A stretch of 64,000 bases of DNA from assembly GCF_900230225.1 (NCBI RefSeq), contig NZ_OCNH01000001.1, forward strand, positions 744,001 to 808,000, read 5' to 3'. Under the pieces are notes generated by a model that was given only the letters and a program-made list of their open reading frames with translations, was not told where the DNA came from and searched no databases. The stretch is from Spirosoma fluviale (GTDB lineage Bacteria; Bacteroidota; Bacteroidia; Cytophagales; Spirosomataceae). The translations under genes and the position numbers were made by a program. Shown piece after piece: positions 55,183 to 64,000 of this stretch; the first letter of the stretch is position 1; each line of letters opens with the position of its first letter.

Positions 55183-55626
55183 ATGATTCAGCCATTATAT
55201 ACAGCCCACGCCACCGCCACCGGCGGACGTGACGGCCACGTGACTTCATCCGATAATGTTTTAAACCTCGACGTGCGGGTTCCCCGCGAAATGGGGGGTG
55301 CCGGGGGGGCCTACACTAATCCCGAGCAGCTTTTTGCGGCTGGCTATGCCGCCTGTTTCGATAGTGCCCTGAATCTGGTTATTCGGATGGGTAAAGTAAA
55401 AACAGGTACAACAACCGTAACCGCCGATGTAAGCATTGGCAAGCTGGAAGCGGGTGGTTTTGGTCTGGCCGTTACACTCGACGTCAATGTACCGGGCGTA
55501 GATCAGGCTGTTGCCGAAGAACTCGTCGGGAAGGCACATCAGGTGTGTCCGTACTCGAATGCAACCCGGGGTAACATTGATGTGACCTTAACGGTAACCA
55601 ACCACGAAACGGGGGTTCAGGCATGA
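55183..55626 (+). CDS. ohr: Organic hydroperoxide resistance peroxidase Ohr
   Basis: 147 residues of the OsmC/Ohr family. The thiol peroxidase reduces fatty-acid and alkyl hydroperoxides with dihydrolipoyl-protein electrons. The reactive pair is C58 in GYAACFDSAL and C122 in HQVCPYSNATRGN. The N-terminal TAHATATGGRDG segment is typical. The stop overlaps the start of the next gene by 4 bp (ATGA), so the operon is translationally coupled. Confidence 0.96.
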   Translation: MIQPLYTAHATATGGRDGHVTSSDNVLNLDVRVPREMGGAGGAYTNPEQLFAAGYAACFDSALNLVIRMGKVKTGTTTVTADVSIGKLEAGGFGLAVTLDVNVPGVDQAVAEELVGKAHQVCPYSNATRGNIDVTLTVTNHETGVQA

Positions 55627-56621
55627 GTGTACGACAAATAGTATTGGCAGCGCGTCCCAAGGGGATGCCCAATGCCGAAACGTTCCGGTTTGACGAGGCT
55701 ACCTTACCTGCGTTGCAGGCCGGAGACGTATTGGTTGAGCCTGCTTATTTTTCGGTCGATCCGTACATGCGGGGCCGGATGAACGATGCCAAGTCGTACG
55801 TGCCCCCGTTTCAGGTCGGGGAGCCATTAATGGGTGGCGCTGTGGCCAACGTGCTGGAAAGTAAGGCCGATGGTATTTCGGCTGGTGATCTGGTAACGGG
55901 TAATCTGACCTGGGCTACGCAGGCGGTTGTTCCGGCCAAGGGGCTCAAAAAAATAGATGCCAGTCTGGCTCCCGCCAGTTATTACCTGGGTATTTTGGGA
56001 ATGCCGGGTCTAACGGCTTATTTTGGTCTGCTGGACATTGGCAACCCCCAACCCGGCGAAACGGTGGTGGTATCCGGAGCGGCTGGTGCCGTTGGCATCA
56101 TTGTCGGGCAGATTGCTAAAATTAAGGGGTGCCGGGTTGTTGGCATCGCCGGGTCGGACGATAAAGTGACGTTGCTGAAAGAGCAGTTCGGATTCGACGA
56201 AGTGGTCAATTACAAAACAGCCACTAACCTGACCGACGCCATTGCTGAAGCCTGTCCCAAAGGCGTAGACGTTTATTTCGATAATGTTGGCGGAGACGTT
56301 TCAGACGCGGTTATCAAGAATATCAATTTCCACGCCCGCATTCCCCTTTGCGGTCAGATCGCCTTCTACAACACAACCGAAGTGCCCATGGGGCCGCGTA
56401 TCCAGCCCATGTTGCTAACCCGGAGTGTATTGATGAAAGGCTTTATTGTTGGTAACTACCAGGCACGTTTTGGCGAAGGAGTTAAGCAACTGGCGGCCTG
56501 GGTAAACGAAGGCAAACTCAAGTACACCGAAACGACGATTAAAGGATTTGATAAGCTGCCCGAAGCCATGCTGGGCCTGTTTTCCGGACAGAATACGGGC
56601 AAAATGATTGTTGAAGTCTAA
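55623..56621 (+). CDS. NADP-dependent MDR oxidoreductase (CurA/leukotriene B4 reductase-like)
   Basis: 332 residues, zinc-free medium-chain reductase. The opening VRQIVLAARPKGMPN and VDPYMRGRM, and the Rossmann motif SGAAGAVGIIVGQIAK, are typical of the CurA/PTGR1 branch, which reduces the double bond of alpha,beta-unsaturated aldehydes and ketones. Such compounds arise from lipid peroxides, which fits its translational coupling to ohr. YFDNVGGDVSDAV is the usual following segment. Confidence 0.93.
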   Translation: MSVRQIVLAARPKGMPNAETFRFDEATLPALQAGDVLVEPAYFSVDPYMRGRMNDAKSYVPPFQVGEPLMGGAVANVLESKADGISAGDLVTGNLTWATQAVVPAKGLKKIDASLAPASYYLGILGMPGLTAYFGLLDIGNPQPGETVVVSGAAGAVGIIVGQIAKIKGCRVVGIAGSDDKVTLLKEQFGFDEVVNYKTATNLTDAIAEACPKGVDVYFDNVGGDVSDAVIKNINFHARIPLCGQIAFYNTTEVPMGPRIQPMLLTRSVLMKGFIVGNYQARFGEGVKQLAAWVNEGKLKYTETTIKGFDKLPEAMLGLFSGQNTGKMIVEV

Positions 56622-56990
56622 TCCGTCAACCGGCTTCAAAAAGTAGCTAATTCAACGTGGATAATCGGGTTAGGTATGGTGTAGGCTGCTTAACCCCAGA
56701 ATGCATACAATTTTTTCTTGTACAAAATCCCTGTCAGGGGCGACCTGTCAATAGAAAAGGGAGTGTGAGTTCTGTTTAAAGCGCCTTAGGTGCGACCCTA
56801 CACGAACAAGAGTGGGTCGCACCTAAGGCGCTCTAGACAAAACAGAAGCGATACCAACTAGCAACAGGCCGCCTTGATGGCTAATTGGACTTTGGCAACG
56901 ATGTATATACTCGCTTCGGGCTGGCACTAGCGGCCGAACAGGTATTGAATAGCATGATCACCAACTGGCATAATCCTAAATTAGCTGTAT
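56622..56990. other. Intergenic region with a large inverted repeat
   Basis: 369 bp between two convergent genes. It holds the inverted repeat described below at 56771-56846 and two copies of CCTGTCA near 56725-56750. An open frame without a start codon, running from 56885 into the neighbouring gene, is noted but not supported. No RNA gene seen. Confidence 0.4.
56771..56846. repeat. Nested inverted repeat, 19-bp core
   Basis: The core arms 56780-56798 and 56814-56832 are perfectly complementary over 19 bp (AGCGCCTTAGGTGCGACCC) with a 15-nt loop. Outer 7-bp arms TCTGTTT (56771-56777) and AAACAGA (56840-56846) add a second layer. No T-tract follows on either strand, although it could still separate the convergent genes. 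Confidence 0.85.
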
Positions 56991-57758
56991 TTATTTCGTC
57001 GCTACATAAAAGAAATCCAGACTACCGGCCGGATCGTTGCTGACGAGGTAGTCGGTATAATTTATTTCGGCAGCGATACCGTCGGCTTGCAGGAGCCGGT
57101 TGCGGTTTAGCCGGTTCATCAGATCGTAGGGCACCTGAAGCAGTCGGCGGGGGAGCCGGTATTGCAGATTGAAGATATCGAAGCGGGTCAGTTTTTTGAC
57201 CGATTCTTTATTCTGCTCGTAATAGGTCATTACCTTCTCGTTACCGTGAATGCCTCGTGTTTCTACGGCAGGAAAATACTTTCCCATCAGCGATTTCAGG
57301 CCATCGGCATAATATTCTCGAACGTGCCAGGGATTGCGTGTCAGTGAAAACGTTTTATTAACCGTTGTCAGGAGTAATTTACCACCGGGTTTCAGTACAC
57401 GATGCGCTTCTTTAATAAACAGGTCGTCGTTCTGGATATGCTCAATCACCTGAAAGGTGACGATAAAATCGAACGTATTATCCGGTAAACCGCTAAGAGG
57501 TGGAATATTGGCAGCAATGAATGTCGACTTGGGATACCCGGCACTCAGCGACGAAATCAACTCCTCATTCTTATCAATTCCTGTGTAATGATCGGCGGCT
57601 TTCGTGAGCAGTTCCAATCCGCGTCCCCAGCCGCAACCAATTTCGAGTACCTGTCCGCTTACTATAGCAGCCGCTTCGACATAAGGGAACAATAGTCGTT
57701 GGTGAACAGGGTTATCCGATGCGATTTCGGCGGAAGTAATTTCGGTCGTCTTATACAT
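56991..57758 (-). CDS. Class I SAM-dependent methyltransferase
   Basis: 255 residues from ATG 57758; a TTG at 57773 is in frame. Motif I is VLEIGCGWGRGLELL, the acidic loop after strand 2 is YTGIDKNEELI, and motifs II/III are DFIVTFQVIEHIQND and LKPGGKLLLTT. This is a Methyltransf_11-like domain followed by a long C-terminal part (about 175-255) of unknown use. The substrate is not known; UbiE- or sugar-type methylation are both possible. Confidence 0.92.
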   Translation of the reverse strand: MYKTTEITSAEIASDNPVHQRLLFPYVEAAAIVSGQVLEIGCGWGRGLELLTKAADHYTGIDKNEELISSLSAGYPKSTFIAANIPPLSGLPDNTFDFIVTFQVIEHIQNDDLFIKEAHRVLKPGGKLLLTTVNKTFSLTRNPWHVREYYADGLKSLMGKYFPAVETRGIHGNEKVMTYYEQNKESVKKLTRFDIFNLQYRLPRRLLQVPYDLMNRLNRNRLLQADGIAAEINYTDYLVSNDPAGSLDFFYVATK

Positions 57759-57924
57759 GCGTTTGCAATTCAATTGGCAAAATTACTCTTTTGCATAACT
57801 AAAGAAAAATGGATGCCCCCGGTAACCCAAAAGATGTCTTTTTTTCGTTATTAATGAACAGTACCAAACAACCCAACCTATACGGCTTTTTAACGTTATA
57901 GGGCATTAGCCAGCACCGTTATTT

Positions 57925-59376
57925 ATGCGCATTCTATCTGCTTTCCTCTTCATCTGTTTACTGACGGCCTGTTCGACCAATAAAAAAACACAGCAGGACC
58001 GGGCCAATGCGGCCTATGATGCCCGTACGGAAGCACAGCGGAACCAGAACCGGCCAGCCGCCCGCCCTGCCGAAGCGCCCCGTGCCGATACCCAGCGGCC
58101 GGATGCACCACGTACCGACTCCCGCTCGTCAACCGCCCAGGCTCCCGCTCCCGTTAAAGTTATGACGGATGGCCCTGCTCTGGGCACCACGCCATCGGTA
58201 TCCGGTAAAATAACCGGCGAGTGGATAGTCACGTCCATCAAAGGGAAGTTTCTGTCCATCGACAGCAGCAGCGTTCGGGTGTACATGGACATTACAGCCA
58301 AATCCCCAACGGGTGAGGTTGTAGTTAAACCCGCCGATTTTGCTGCCCATTTTCTAATGGCCTACGTCATGTATCCGGATTACAATAACCGGGAACGGTT
58401 GGGATATGGAACCGTACCCCTCACCACCGACAACGTAGGGCAGGAGGGTGACCATTTGACGTTGATGTTCGATGTAAAACGCCCCAAAGACGCAGCCAGC
58501 GCTGTTCTTTTGTCTGAATTCACCGAAAGCAGTTCGGGAACCAAAGCTCGTAATGACCTGACTTTACGGTTCAGGGGTACAAAGATGAGCGATCGCTACA
58601 CCTTGTTTGATAAGACCGGCAAACAGCCTCAACTGCGTAATTATGTGAATATTGGTGATACCGTTGTTATTGGTGACGTAACCGGATCGACTAAGAAACT
58701 ATTTGGCTATCGGTACCGGCATGATTTCGAAGCAGCCTCGTCGCCCATGAATACGTCGGCCCGGCCCGCAGCTAAATCGCTGTCTGAAGATTCGACTCTG
58801 ACGATCACGACGAATAAACCGTTCATCATTCCGCGCGAAGGACTGTATTATTTTTTGGAAGATACCGCCGATGTGGCCGGTATTGGGCTGGTAGCGGCTG
58901 ATAAGCGGTTCCCGAAGTTAACCCGCCCCGAAAAACTGATAAAGCCAGTGCTGTACATGAGCACCAGTTCCGAAATCAGTGAACTGAACCAGGCGCAGAA
59001 TACCAAAAAAGCATTCGATCGTTACTGGCTAAGCTTAATGTCGGGAAATGAAGAGGTTGCCCGCAAAACGTTAAAAGCTTACTTTAACCGGGTTGAAGAA
59101 GCGAACCGCTTATTTACAACCTACAAGGAAGGCTGGAAGACCGATAAAGGTATGATTTACATCGTACTGGGTGCTCCGGATCGGGTGCAAAGGAACCGCG
59201 AGCGCGAAGTGTGGGTTTATAATCGCCGGGCTAATGTCTCGGAGGTTAATTTTACCTTTACAAAAAAACCGAATCAATTTGTCGAGGATCATTACGAACT
59301 GGTGCGCTTCATTGAGTATCAGCCGGTTTGGTACCCGATTGTCGAAGCATGGAGAACCGGCGCAATCCGCGAGTAA
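57925..59376 (+). CDS. GWxTD-domain lipoprotein
   Basis: 483 residues. A lipoprotein leader ends LLTAC with C16. A low-complexity Pro/Ala/Arg-rich linker (about 35-75) follows. Beta-rich domains fill the middle, and the C-terminal GWxTD domain carries GWKTD at 403-407 followed by KGMIYIVLGAPDRV. The domain is common in Bacteroidota surface or periplasmic lipoproteins and has no settled function. Its 3' end overlaps the start of rlmB by 28 bp, so the two are probably co-transcribed. Confidence 0.92.
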   Translation: MRILSAFLFICLLTACSTNKKTQQDRANAAYDARTEAQRNQNRPAARPAEAPRADTQRPDAPRTDSRSSTAQAPAPVKVMTDGPALGTTPSVSGKITGEWIVTSIKGKFLSIDSSSVRVYMDITAKSPTGEVVVKPADFAAHFLMAYVMYPDYNNRERLGYGTVPLTTDNVGQEGDHLTLMFDVKRPKDAASAVLLSEFTESSSGTKARNDLTLRFRGTKMSDRYTLFDKTGKQPQLRNYVNIGDTVVIGDVTGSTKKLFGYRYRHDFEAASSPMNTSARPAAKSLSEDSTLTITTNKPFIIPREGLYYFLEDTADVAGIGLVAADKRFPKLTRPEKLIKPVLYMSTSSEISELNQAQNTKKAFDRYWLSLMSGNEEVARKTLKAYFNRVEEANRLFTTYKEGWKTDKGMIYIVLGAPDRVQRNREREVWVYNRRANVSEVNFTFTKKPNQFVEDHYELVRFIEYQPVWYPIVEAWRTGAIRE

Positions 59377-60179
59377 ATCGCCCCAGTTATAAACCACGTC
59401 CCGCAGGGGCAAAGCCACCGTATCGTCCCCAACCCGACGAGATGGTGTTTGGTATTCAATCGGTTATCGAGACGTTGAAGTCCGATCAGCAGATTGATAA
59501 GCTCTATATGGAAAAGGAGCTGAGCAACCCCGATATTCAGAATCTGGCTTTTCAAAAACGGGTTACCATCCAGCGCGTTCCTTCTGAGCGGCTCGACCGG
59601 TTTACCCGGAAGAACCACCAGGGGGTTGTTTGCCTGATTGCCCAGGTGCAGTACGTTAAACTGTCGAACGTTATTGCCGATGTGTTTGAGCGGGGTGAAA
59701 CGCCGTTTTTTCTGTTGCTGGACCGGATTACCGATGTTCGTAACTTCGGTGCTATTGCCCGTACTGCCGAGTGTACGGGTATTCAGTGTATTGTTATTCC
59801 AGGCAGGGGAGCAGCCGCTATTAACTCCGACGCCATGAAAACATCATCCGGGGCACTTAACCACATATCGGTTTGCCGGGAGCCCGATCTAACCGAAACC
59901 GTAAAATATTTAAAGGAATCGGGGATTACCGTGGTGGCCTGTACCGAAAAATCGGCTCGTGACCTCTACGAACGTACCACTGATTTGACGGGACCGATGG
60001 CCATTATTATGGGTTCGGAAGAAGATGGGATCTCGCCCGAACTACTCCGCATGGTAGATACTCACGTTAAAATTCCGCTTTTAGGAGCCGTTGGCTCATT
60101 GAATGTATCGGTAGCTACTGGCGTAATCCTTTACGAAGCCGTACGGCAACGGAGTTTACCTGTCAACGTGGCTCAGTAA
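59349..60179 (+). CDS. rlmB: 23S rRNA 2'-O-ribose methyltransferase, TrmH/RlmB type
   Basis: 276 residues from ATG 59349, inside the end of the preceding gene; a TTG at 59328 is in frame. The Arg/Pro-rich N-terminal tail (about 30 residues) precedes an RNA-binding substrate domain with VFGIQSVIETL, then the SPOUT knot domain with DVRNFGAIARTAECTG, IIMGSEEDGIS and IPLLGAVGSLNVSVATG. RlmB methylates G2251 of 23S rRNA in E. coli; exact target here not proven. Confidence 0.93.
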   Translation: MENRRNPRVNRPSYKPRPAGAKPPYRPQPDEMVFGIQSVIETLKSDQQIDKLYMEKELSNPDIQNLAFQKRVTIQRVPSERLDRFTRKNHQGVVCLIAQVQYVKLSNVIADVFERGETPFFLLLDRITDVRNFGAIARTAECTGIQCIVIPGRGAAAINSDAMKTSSGALNHISVCREPDLTETVKYLKESGITVVACTEKSARDLYERTTDLTGPMAIIMGSEEDGISPELLRMVDTHVKIPLLGAVGSLNVSVATGVILYEAVRQRSLPVNVAQ

Positions 60180-60239
60180 ATCGAACAGTCATCAGGTAGT
60201 TTATTGCCCGATGCCGTTGAATGAGAATAGATGTAAAGC

Positions 60240-60269
60240 AAAAACACCGGATTGGAATCCGGTGTTTTT
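60240..60269. terminator. Bidirectional terminator
   Basis: A perfect 14-bp stem (60240-60253 with 60256-60269) closed by a 2-nt loop, with A- and T-runs at the two ends. It lies between the convergent rlmB and cytochrome genes. Confidence 0.9.
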
Positions 60270-60272
60270 GTT

Positions 60273-60662
60273 TTAGGCTTTTTTGCTTTTGGGTTTCGCT
60301 TTGGTAGCACCGCCTTTCTTGGCAGGGCTTTCATCAAGCGAGTTAATCCATACTGCCAGCTTCATTGCATCTGCTTTTGGCACTTGCTTCATAGCGGCCA
60401 TTGGCGGGTAGCCCGGCCAGTGCGATGGAATTGGATTATAGATGAGGTTAACAATCTCCTCATTCGAGTATTTCTTTTTGGCCACATCGGCATAGGCTGG
60501 ACCTACTAACCGCTGGTTTGGACGGTGGCAGGCTATACAGGTGTATTTCGTCATCAGGGTATTCATTTCTTCTGGAATATCGGATGGCGCCTGAGCCTTA
60601 GCGTCGATAGAGGCTACGGCCAGCGAAGCCGAAGCGATGAGAATACCAAGTAATTTTTTCAT
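60273..60662 (-). CDS. Periplasmic c-type cytochrome
   Basis: 129 residues from ATG 60662; the longer frame from 60713 lacks a proper leader. A signal peptide (about 1-24, ending AKAQ) is followed by a single heme site CIACH at 42-46 with the axial methionine probably M88 in YPPMAAM. The C-terminus is a Lys/Ala-rich tail. This is a class I, cytochrome c551/c552-like electron carrier. No oxidase or reductase gene is adjacent. Confidence 0.93.
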   Translation of the reverse strand: MKKLLGILIASASLAVASIDAKAQAPSDIPEEMNTLMTKYTCIACHRPNQRLVGPAYADVAKKKYSNEEIVNLIYNPIPSHWPGYPPMAAMKQVPKADAMKLAVWINSLDESPAKKGGATKAKPKSKKA

Positions 60663-60836
60663 GAGAATCGGGTAAACGATAAATAAACAAAACAGATTGA
60701 GTGAGAGCAACAAGTCAACCGCGCAAAAATAGATGGTTTGGGGTCATAACCCAATTTTGCCAACGGTTTTTCCTATTAAACCAATGTTTAGACAGTTGTT
60801 CTTAAAAAACGTTTAAAATTGCTAAAAAGAAAGTTT

Positions 60837-61577
60837 ATGCAACCCCTCGACCGCTTCTCAGGCCATGCCGATCTCTACGCTCAATACCGTATCGATTACC
60901 CTGCCGACTTGTATGAGTTCATTCTTAAATACTGCCCCGATCGCCAACACGCCTGGGACTGTGCCACCGGAAATGGTCAGGTTGCCGGAGCATTGGCCGA
61001 GCTATTTGATCAGGTCGACGCCACCGATATCAGCGAAACACAACTTATCCTGGCCGTTAAAAAGCCCAACATTCGCTATCAGACCAGCCTCGCTGAACAA
61101 ACGCCCTTTACCGACAACTCCTTCGATCTGATTACCGTAGGGCAGGCCATTCACTGGTTCGATGTAAATGCTTTTCATGAGGAAGTCCGGCGAGTGGCTA
61201 AGCCCAATGCTGTCATCGCCGAATGGGGTTACGGATTGGTAAAGCTTGGGACCGGTCTGGATGAGATTATGCTTGATTTTTATCGGAACCGAATCGGACC
61301 TTATTGGGACCCACAACGCACGCATATTGACAATCGGTATGCTGGCTTAGCGTTCCCTTTTGCGAACGTTCAATACGCCACGTTTACGGCCCGGAGAACC
61401 TGGTCCCTGGAGCGATTTCTAAATTACCTGCGTACCTGGTCGGCGGTGCGGCAGTATATTCACGAAAATGAAGAAGACCCCGTCATTGGCTTGGGGGAGG
61501 AGCTAAAACCAGTTTGGGGCGATGGGGAGCGCGAAGTAACGTTTCCCGTCTTTCTGAGGCTGGGTGTGGTTTCATAA
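60837..61577 (+). CDS. Class I SAM-dependent methyltransferase
   Basis: 246 residues from ATG 60837 (MQPLDRFSGHADLY); the frame opens at a TTG at 60819. The glycine-rich motif I is altered to AWDCATGNGQVAGAL. VDATDISETQL and FDLITVGQAIHWFD follow in order, matching the Methyltransf_11 family of trans-aconitate-methyltransferase-like proteins. Substrate unknown. Its stop overlaps that of the convergent nuclease gene by 6 bp. Confidence 0.92.
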   Translation: MQPLDRFSGHADLYAQYRIDYPADLYEFILKYCPDRQHAWDCATGNGQVAGALAELFDQVDATDISETQLILAVKKPNIRYQTSLAEQTPFTDNSFDLITVGQAIHWFDVNAFHEEVRRVAKPNAVIAEWGYGLVKLGTGLDEIMLDFYRNRIGPYWDPQRTHIDNRYAGLAFPFANVQYATFTARRTWSLERFLNYLRTWSAVRQYIHENEEDPVIGLGEELKPVWGDGEREVTFPVFLRLGVVS

Positions 61578-63260
61578 CTCCCAAATCACCCGCACCACTT
61601 TGCCGCGCACACCAATGGTCTGGAAAAACTCCAGCCAGTGGAGTTGCTGCGGGCCGAGGTGATCGGTAGGGGATTTGACTTCCACAAAGTCATAGTCTCC
61701 CCGTTCATTCCAGACGAGTAAATCCGGGAAACCACGCGTATGTTCGCGGACATTGCGAGCCATTTCGAGCAGGATCAGGCGTAGTTGCTCGATGTCCAGC
61801 AAGTCGATCATCTGCTGAACAAGTCTCAAAAGCTCATCCGACCAGTCGACCAGTACGTTGGTGATACCATATTTGGCGTTGAACATCCGACCAACATGCC
61901 GTCGCCAGGCGTCTTTCGTGTCGAGTTCAGTAAGACGCTTTTTCAATAACTCCTCCCGTTTCAGGTAAAAATCGGGCAGGTAAAAGTCCGACGGAGCGCG
62001 TTGCAGCGGATGGTGAATGGCCGAAACATTGGCGTCGTAAATAATATCCCAGAAAACCAGCCCGAACAGGCCGCGCCAGGGGTAATTCTCGGTAAACGCA
62101 GCATCGAAATCCTGTTCCAGGTAATAATTCATCACCCCGGCTTCGACATGGTGGCGGTAAGCGGCTGGAATATTGACGCTGTCGGCATCGGACAAAAAGC
62201 GCGTGGTCGCTTTTCGGGTGCGTTTTTTTTCGCTCAAACCTAAGATTTTCTCCCGAAAATCGGTAGCAAAATACCGTTCTTCGGCATTCAGCGGATTAAC
62301 CGAAATTTCATCACACAGGGCCAGGGCTTCATCAATGGAGCCGTTTTTGAAGAGTAAACGAACGCGCCGTTCCCGTGCCGGAACGCGGTCGGAGAGTTCA
62401 TAGACGGCCAGCGCCTGATCGGGAAGTTTCTGTCGTTCCAGAAAAGCGCCAACGCGGCACACGAGTTTCTGATAGCCCGGAATGGCGATTTCAGTCAGTT
62501 CGGGGCGGGTTTCGTTCCAGTTCAGGAACCAGTTGTAAATATCATCGGCGGGCGTTTCGGCTTCTTTAAGTTCGTAGAACTCCTCGTTCGTGAGCGAAAT
62601 CAACAGCTTATCTTCCACCTCTTTTCGGGTGCGGAAGCGGGCCGTTAGCTTGCTTTCGTCGTACCGTTCGAAGTTGACCATGCCAAGGTCACGCACCACA
62701 AATTCGGTCATGTTGCTGCCCCGGTTACCAAAAAACAGGTACTTGACCATCATCTCTTCGGCTTCGAAATTCATCTTCACCACCGTTTCGTGCGTAGTCA
62801 GGCTAGTCACTATTTCGGCGAAATCAAGCTCATGAAGCGCGTAGCGCACAACACCTTCCTTTTTCTCTTTCGCTAACGGCCGACTCTCTTCCGGTTCGAG
62901 CGGGAGGAGGTTCAGGAGTTCTGGTTTCGTGAAAACACCCAGGGCAGCTTCGCCCATAAGCTCATGATGGGCGGATAGTCGTTCCACAAATCCTGAAGAA
63001 ATTAACGCGTCAACAGCGGCCGGAAGGTCAGTAATTTCGTTATACTGTAGTTTGGTAGTTCGAAAAAAGAGTCCTTTACGGTTACTAAACCGTACATACA
63101 GACATTGGGCATCGAGCGGTAAAGCCTCGAATCGATGAATGAAATCCCACTCGGCATCATTTAACAGATTGCCGTACAGTCGCTTAACAAAGTCCAGCAC
63201 ATAGCGGAAATTGTCGAGATAGTAATGAGGGGTAAGGATAGTCTTTTGTCGTCCAACCAT
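61572..63260 (-). CDS. FAN1-like VRR-NUC nuclease
   Basis: 562 residues from ATG 63260; the frame could begin at 63305 but the extra residues are unlike the family. The C-terminal VRR-NUC domain shows the PD-(D/E)xK set: D513 in GFPDLLVW, E527 and K529 in FVEVKSPTDHLG, then Q-x-x-W downstream. The length and the helical TPR-like middle match bacterial homologues of FAN1, a 5' flap and interstrand-crosslink repair nuclease. It has no helicase partner next to it. Confidence 0.88.
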   Translation of the reverse strand: MVGRQKTILTPHYYLDNFRYVLDFVKRLYGNLLNDAEWDFIHRFEALPLDAQCLYVRFSNRKGLFFRTTKLQYNEITDLPAAVDALISSGFVERLSAHHELMGEAALGVFTKPELLNLLPLEPEESRPLAKEKKEGVVRYALHELDFAEIVTSLTTHETVVKMNFEAEEMMVKYLFFGNRGSNMTEFVVRDLGMVNFERYDESKLTARFRTRKEVEDKLLISLTNEEFYELKEAETPADDIYNWFLNWNETRPELTEIAIPGYQKLVCRVGAFLERQKLPDQALAVYELSDRVPARERRVRLLFKNGSIDEALALCDEISVNPLNAEERYFATDFREKILGLSEKKRTRKATTRFLSDADSVNIPAAYRHHVEAGVMNYYLEQDFDAAFTENYPWRGLFGLVFWDIIYDANVSAIHHPLQRAPSDFYLPDFYLKREELLKKRLTELDTKDAWRRHVGRMFNAKYGITNVLVDWSDELLRLVQQMIDLLDIEQLRLILLEMARNVREHTRGFPDLLVWNERGDYDFVEVKSPTDHLGPQQLHWLEFFQTIGVRGKVVRVIWEL

Positions 63261-63311
63261 GCTGTAAAGTGGGAGGGAAACCACATTTACATAACAAAAA
63301 AACACGCGTTT

Positions 63312-64000
63312 ATGTCCCCGGACGATGTTCTGAACAAACTAGGTAAGCAGGGTATTTTGCCACCTGAACAGCAGACGAAAATTGCTGAAATTGAGCGTAA
63401 GAAGCCTTTTTCACTGCATTGGGAGTTACGCTCGATGCTATACATCGGTATTCTGCTGGTCAGCCTGGGACTGGGATTGCTGGTCTATGATAACTTCGAC
63501 CAGATTGGGCAGGGTGCTTTGCTGATGGCTATTGCAGCTGCCTGCGCCGGTAGTTTTTACTTTGCCTGGCGAAATCGACCCGGCTGGACGTTTGCCCAAG
63601 CGAAGAGTAGGTCGACCTTTGGCGATTATGCGCTGATTCTGGCCTGCCTGCTTTTCCTGACGCTGGAAGGCTACGCGCAATACGCTTATAATGTGTTTGG
63701 TTCGCGCTACGGACTTGTTACTTTGCTGCCTGCGGTTGTGTTTCTACCGCTGGCCTATCGGTTCGACCATCGGGGGGTGTTGAGCATGGCGTTGACGGCG
63801 CTCATTTCGTGGGTTGGTGTAACTGTCCGACCGCTTGAGTTGTATTTTAAAACGAACTTTTTCAATCAGGGTACAGTCCTGTCGGCTCTTGCGCTGGCTC
63901 TTGTGCTCATCGGCATAGCGTTTTTGCTGGAGCGACGGCGCATTAAATCCCATTTTACCTATACTTACCTGACCATAGCGGGTAATCTGCTGATGGTGGC
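63312..64000 (+). CDS. DUF2157-like membrane protein, 3' end outside the window
   Basis: The frame opens at ATG 63312 and has no stop through base 64000, giving 229 residues so far. The N-terminal 35 residues are cytosolic (NKLGKQGILPPEQQ, a pattern seen before the membrane part of DUF2157 proteins). At least six hydrophobic segments follow, starting at LYIGILLVSLGLGLLVY. It begins 51 bp from, and divergent to, the nuclease gene. Function unknown. Confidence 0.8.
   Translation, partial: MSPDDVLNKLGKQGILPPEQQTKIAEIERKKPFSLHWELRSMLYIGILLVSLGLGLLVYDNFDQIGQGALLMAIAAACAGSFYFAWRNRPGWTFAQAKSRSTFGDYALILACLLFLTLEGYAQYAYNVFGSRYGLVTLLPAVVFLPLAYRFDHRGVLSMALTALISWVGVTVRPLELYFKTNFFNQGTVLSALALALVLIGIAFLLERRRIKSHFTYTYLTIAGNLLMV

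Noticed and set aside
56885..57043. Open frame with protein-like stretch (FGNDVYTRFGLALAAEQVL)
   Set aside because: It has no ATG, runs into the antisense of a confident methyltransferase gene, and is short enough to arise by chance.

Overview
The window comes from a member of the Bacteroidota, most likely a Spirosoma-like member of the Cytophagales. The evidence is a SusC/SusD pair, several CarboxypepD_reg-like/TonB-dependent outer-membrane proteins, a gliding-type (type IX secretion) C-terminal sorting domain with SprB-like repeats, a GWxTD lipoprotein, a DUF5686 protein, an RND pump fused to its TolC channel, and -7 promoter boxes of the TAnnTTTG type. The genus is a guess from gene content. 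No rRNA, tRNA, CRISPR array, transposase or phage gene was seen.

Layout. 1-3.7 kb: end of a sugar-use locus (sugar porter, PfkB sugar kinase, secreted GH32 fructan/sucrose hydrolase). 3.8-5.9 kb: small unknown gene, aldo/keto reductase, VOC protein. 6.0-12.3 kb: heavy-metal efflux operon (His-rich exported protein, CzcA/CusA-TolC fusion, adaptor lipoprotein) closed by a long palindromic terminator. 12.5-18.9 kb: SusC/SusD pair and a small outer-membrane barrel. 19.1-24.5 kb: two paralogous outer-membrane TonB-type receptors, each followed by an inverted repeat. 24.5-26.4 kb: exported two-repeat protein and a membrane-anchored AraC regulator. 26.5-27.8 kb (minus strand): a DUF692/MNIO enzyme directly behind a 52-residue peptide that has a lipoprotein-like leader and ends in CPGCGLG; this looks like a compact RiPP locus and is the most interesting item. 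28-33 kb: nucleotidyltransferase, exported unknown, Pth, T9SS cargo, PyrR. 33-43 kb: DUF5686 receptor-like protein, FdhD, a divergent diacylglycerol-kinase/App1-phosphatase pair, an unknown amidotransferase-fold protein, an SDR and a 3-hydroxyacyl-CoA dehydrogenase.

43.3-54.6 kb is a one-directional surface-polysaccharide and signalling block: two duplicated single-domain receivers with similar upstream palindromes, a kinase-fold protein with altered catalytic residues, a possible gene remnant, two glycosyltransferases, a WecA-type initiating transferase, a sigma-54 response regulator and a hybrid histidine kinase ending in an Hpt domain. The parts suggest a phosphorelay controlling polysaccharide genes, but no linkage is proven.

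54.7-56.6 kb is an ohrR-ohr-oxidoreductase operon with an OhrR-type palindrome just before ohrR. 57-64 kb holds housekeeping-like genes: methyltransferases, a GWxTD lipoprotein overlapping rlmB, cytochrome c, a FAN1-like VRR-NUC nuclease and the start of a DUF2157-like membrane protein.

The intergenic gaps are unusually rich in inverted repeats. Some are ordinary terminators. Others are longer and have arms built from 7- or 9-bp tandem units, and these sit just after stop codons.
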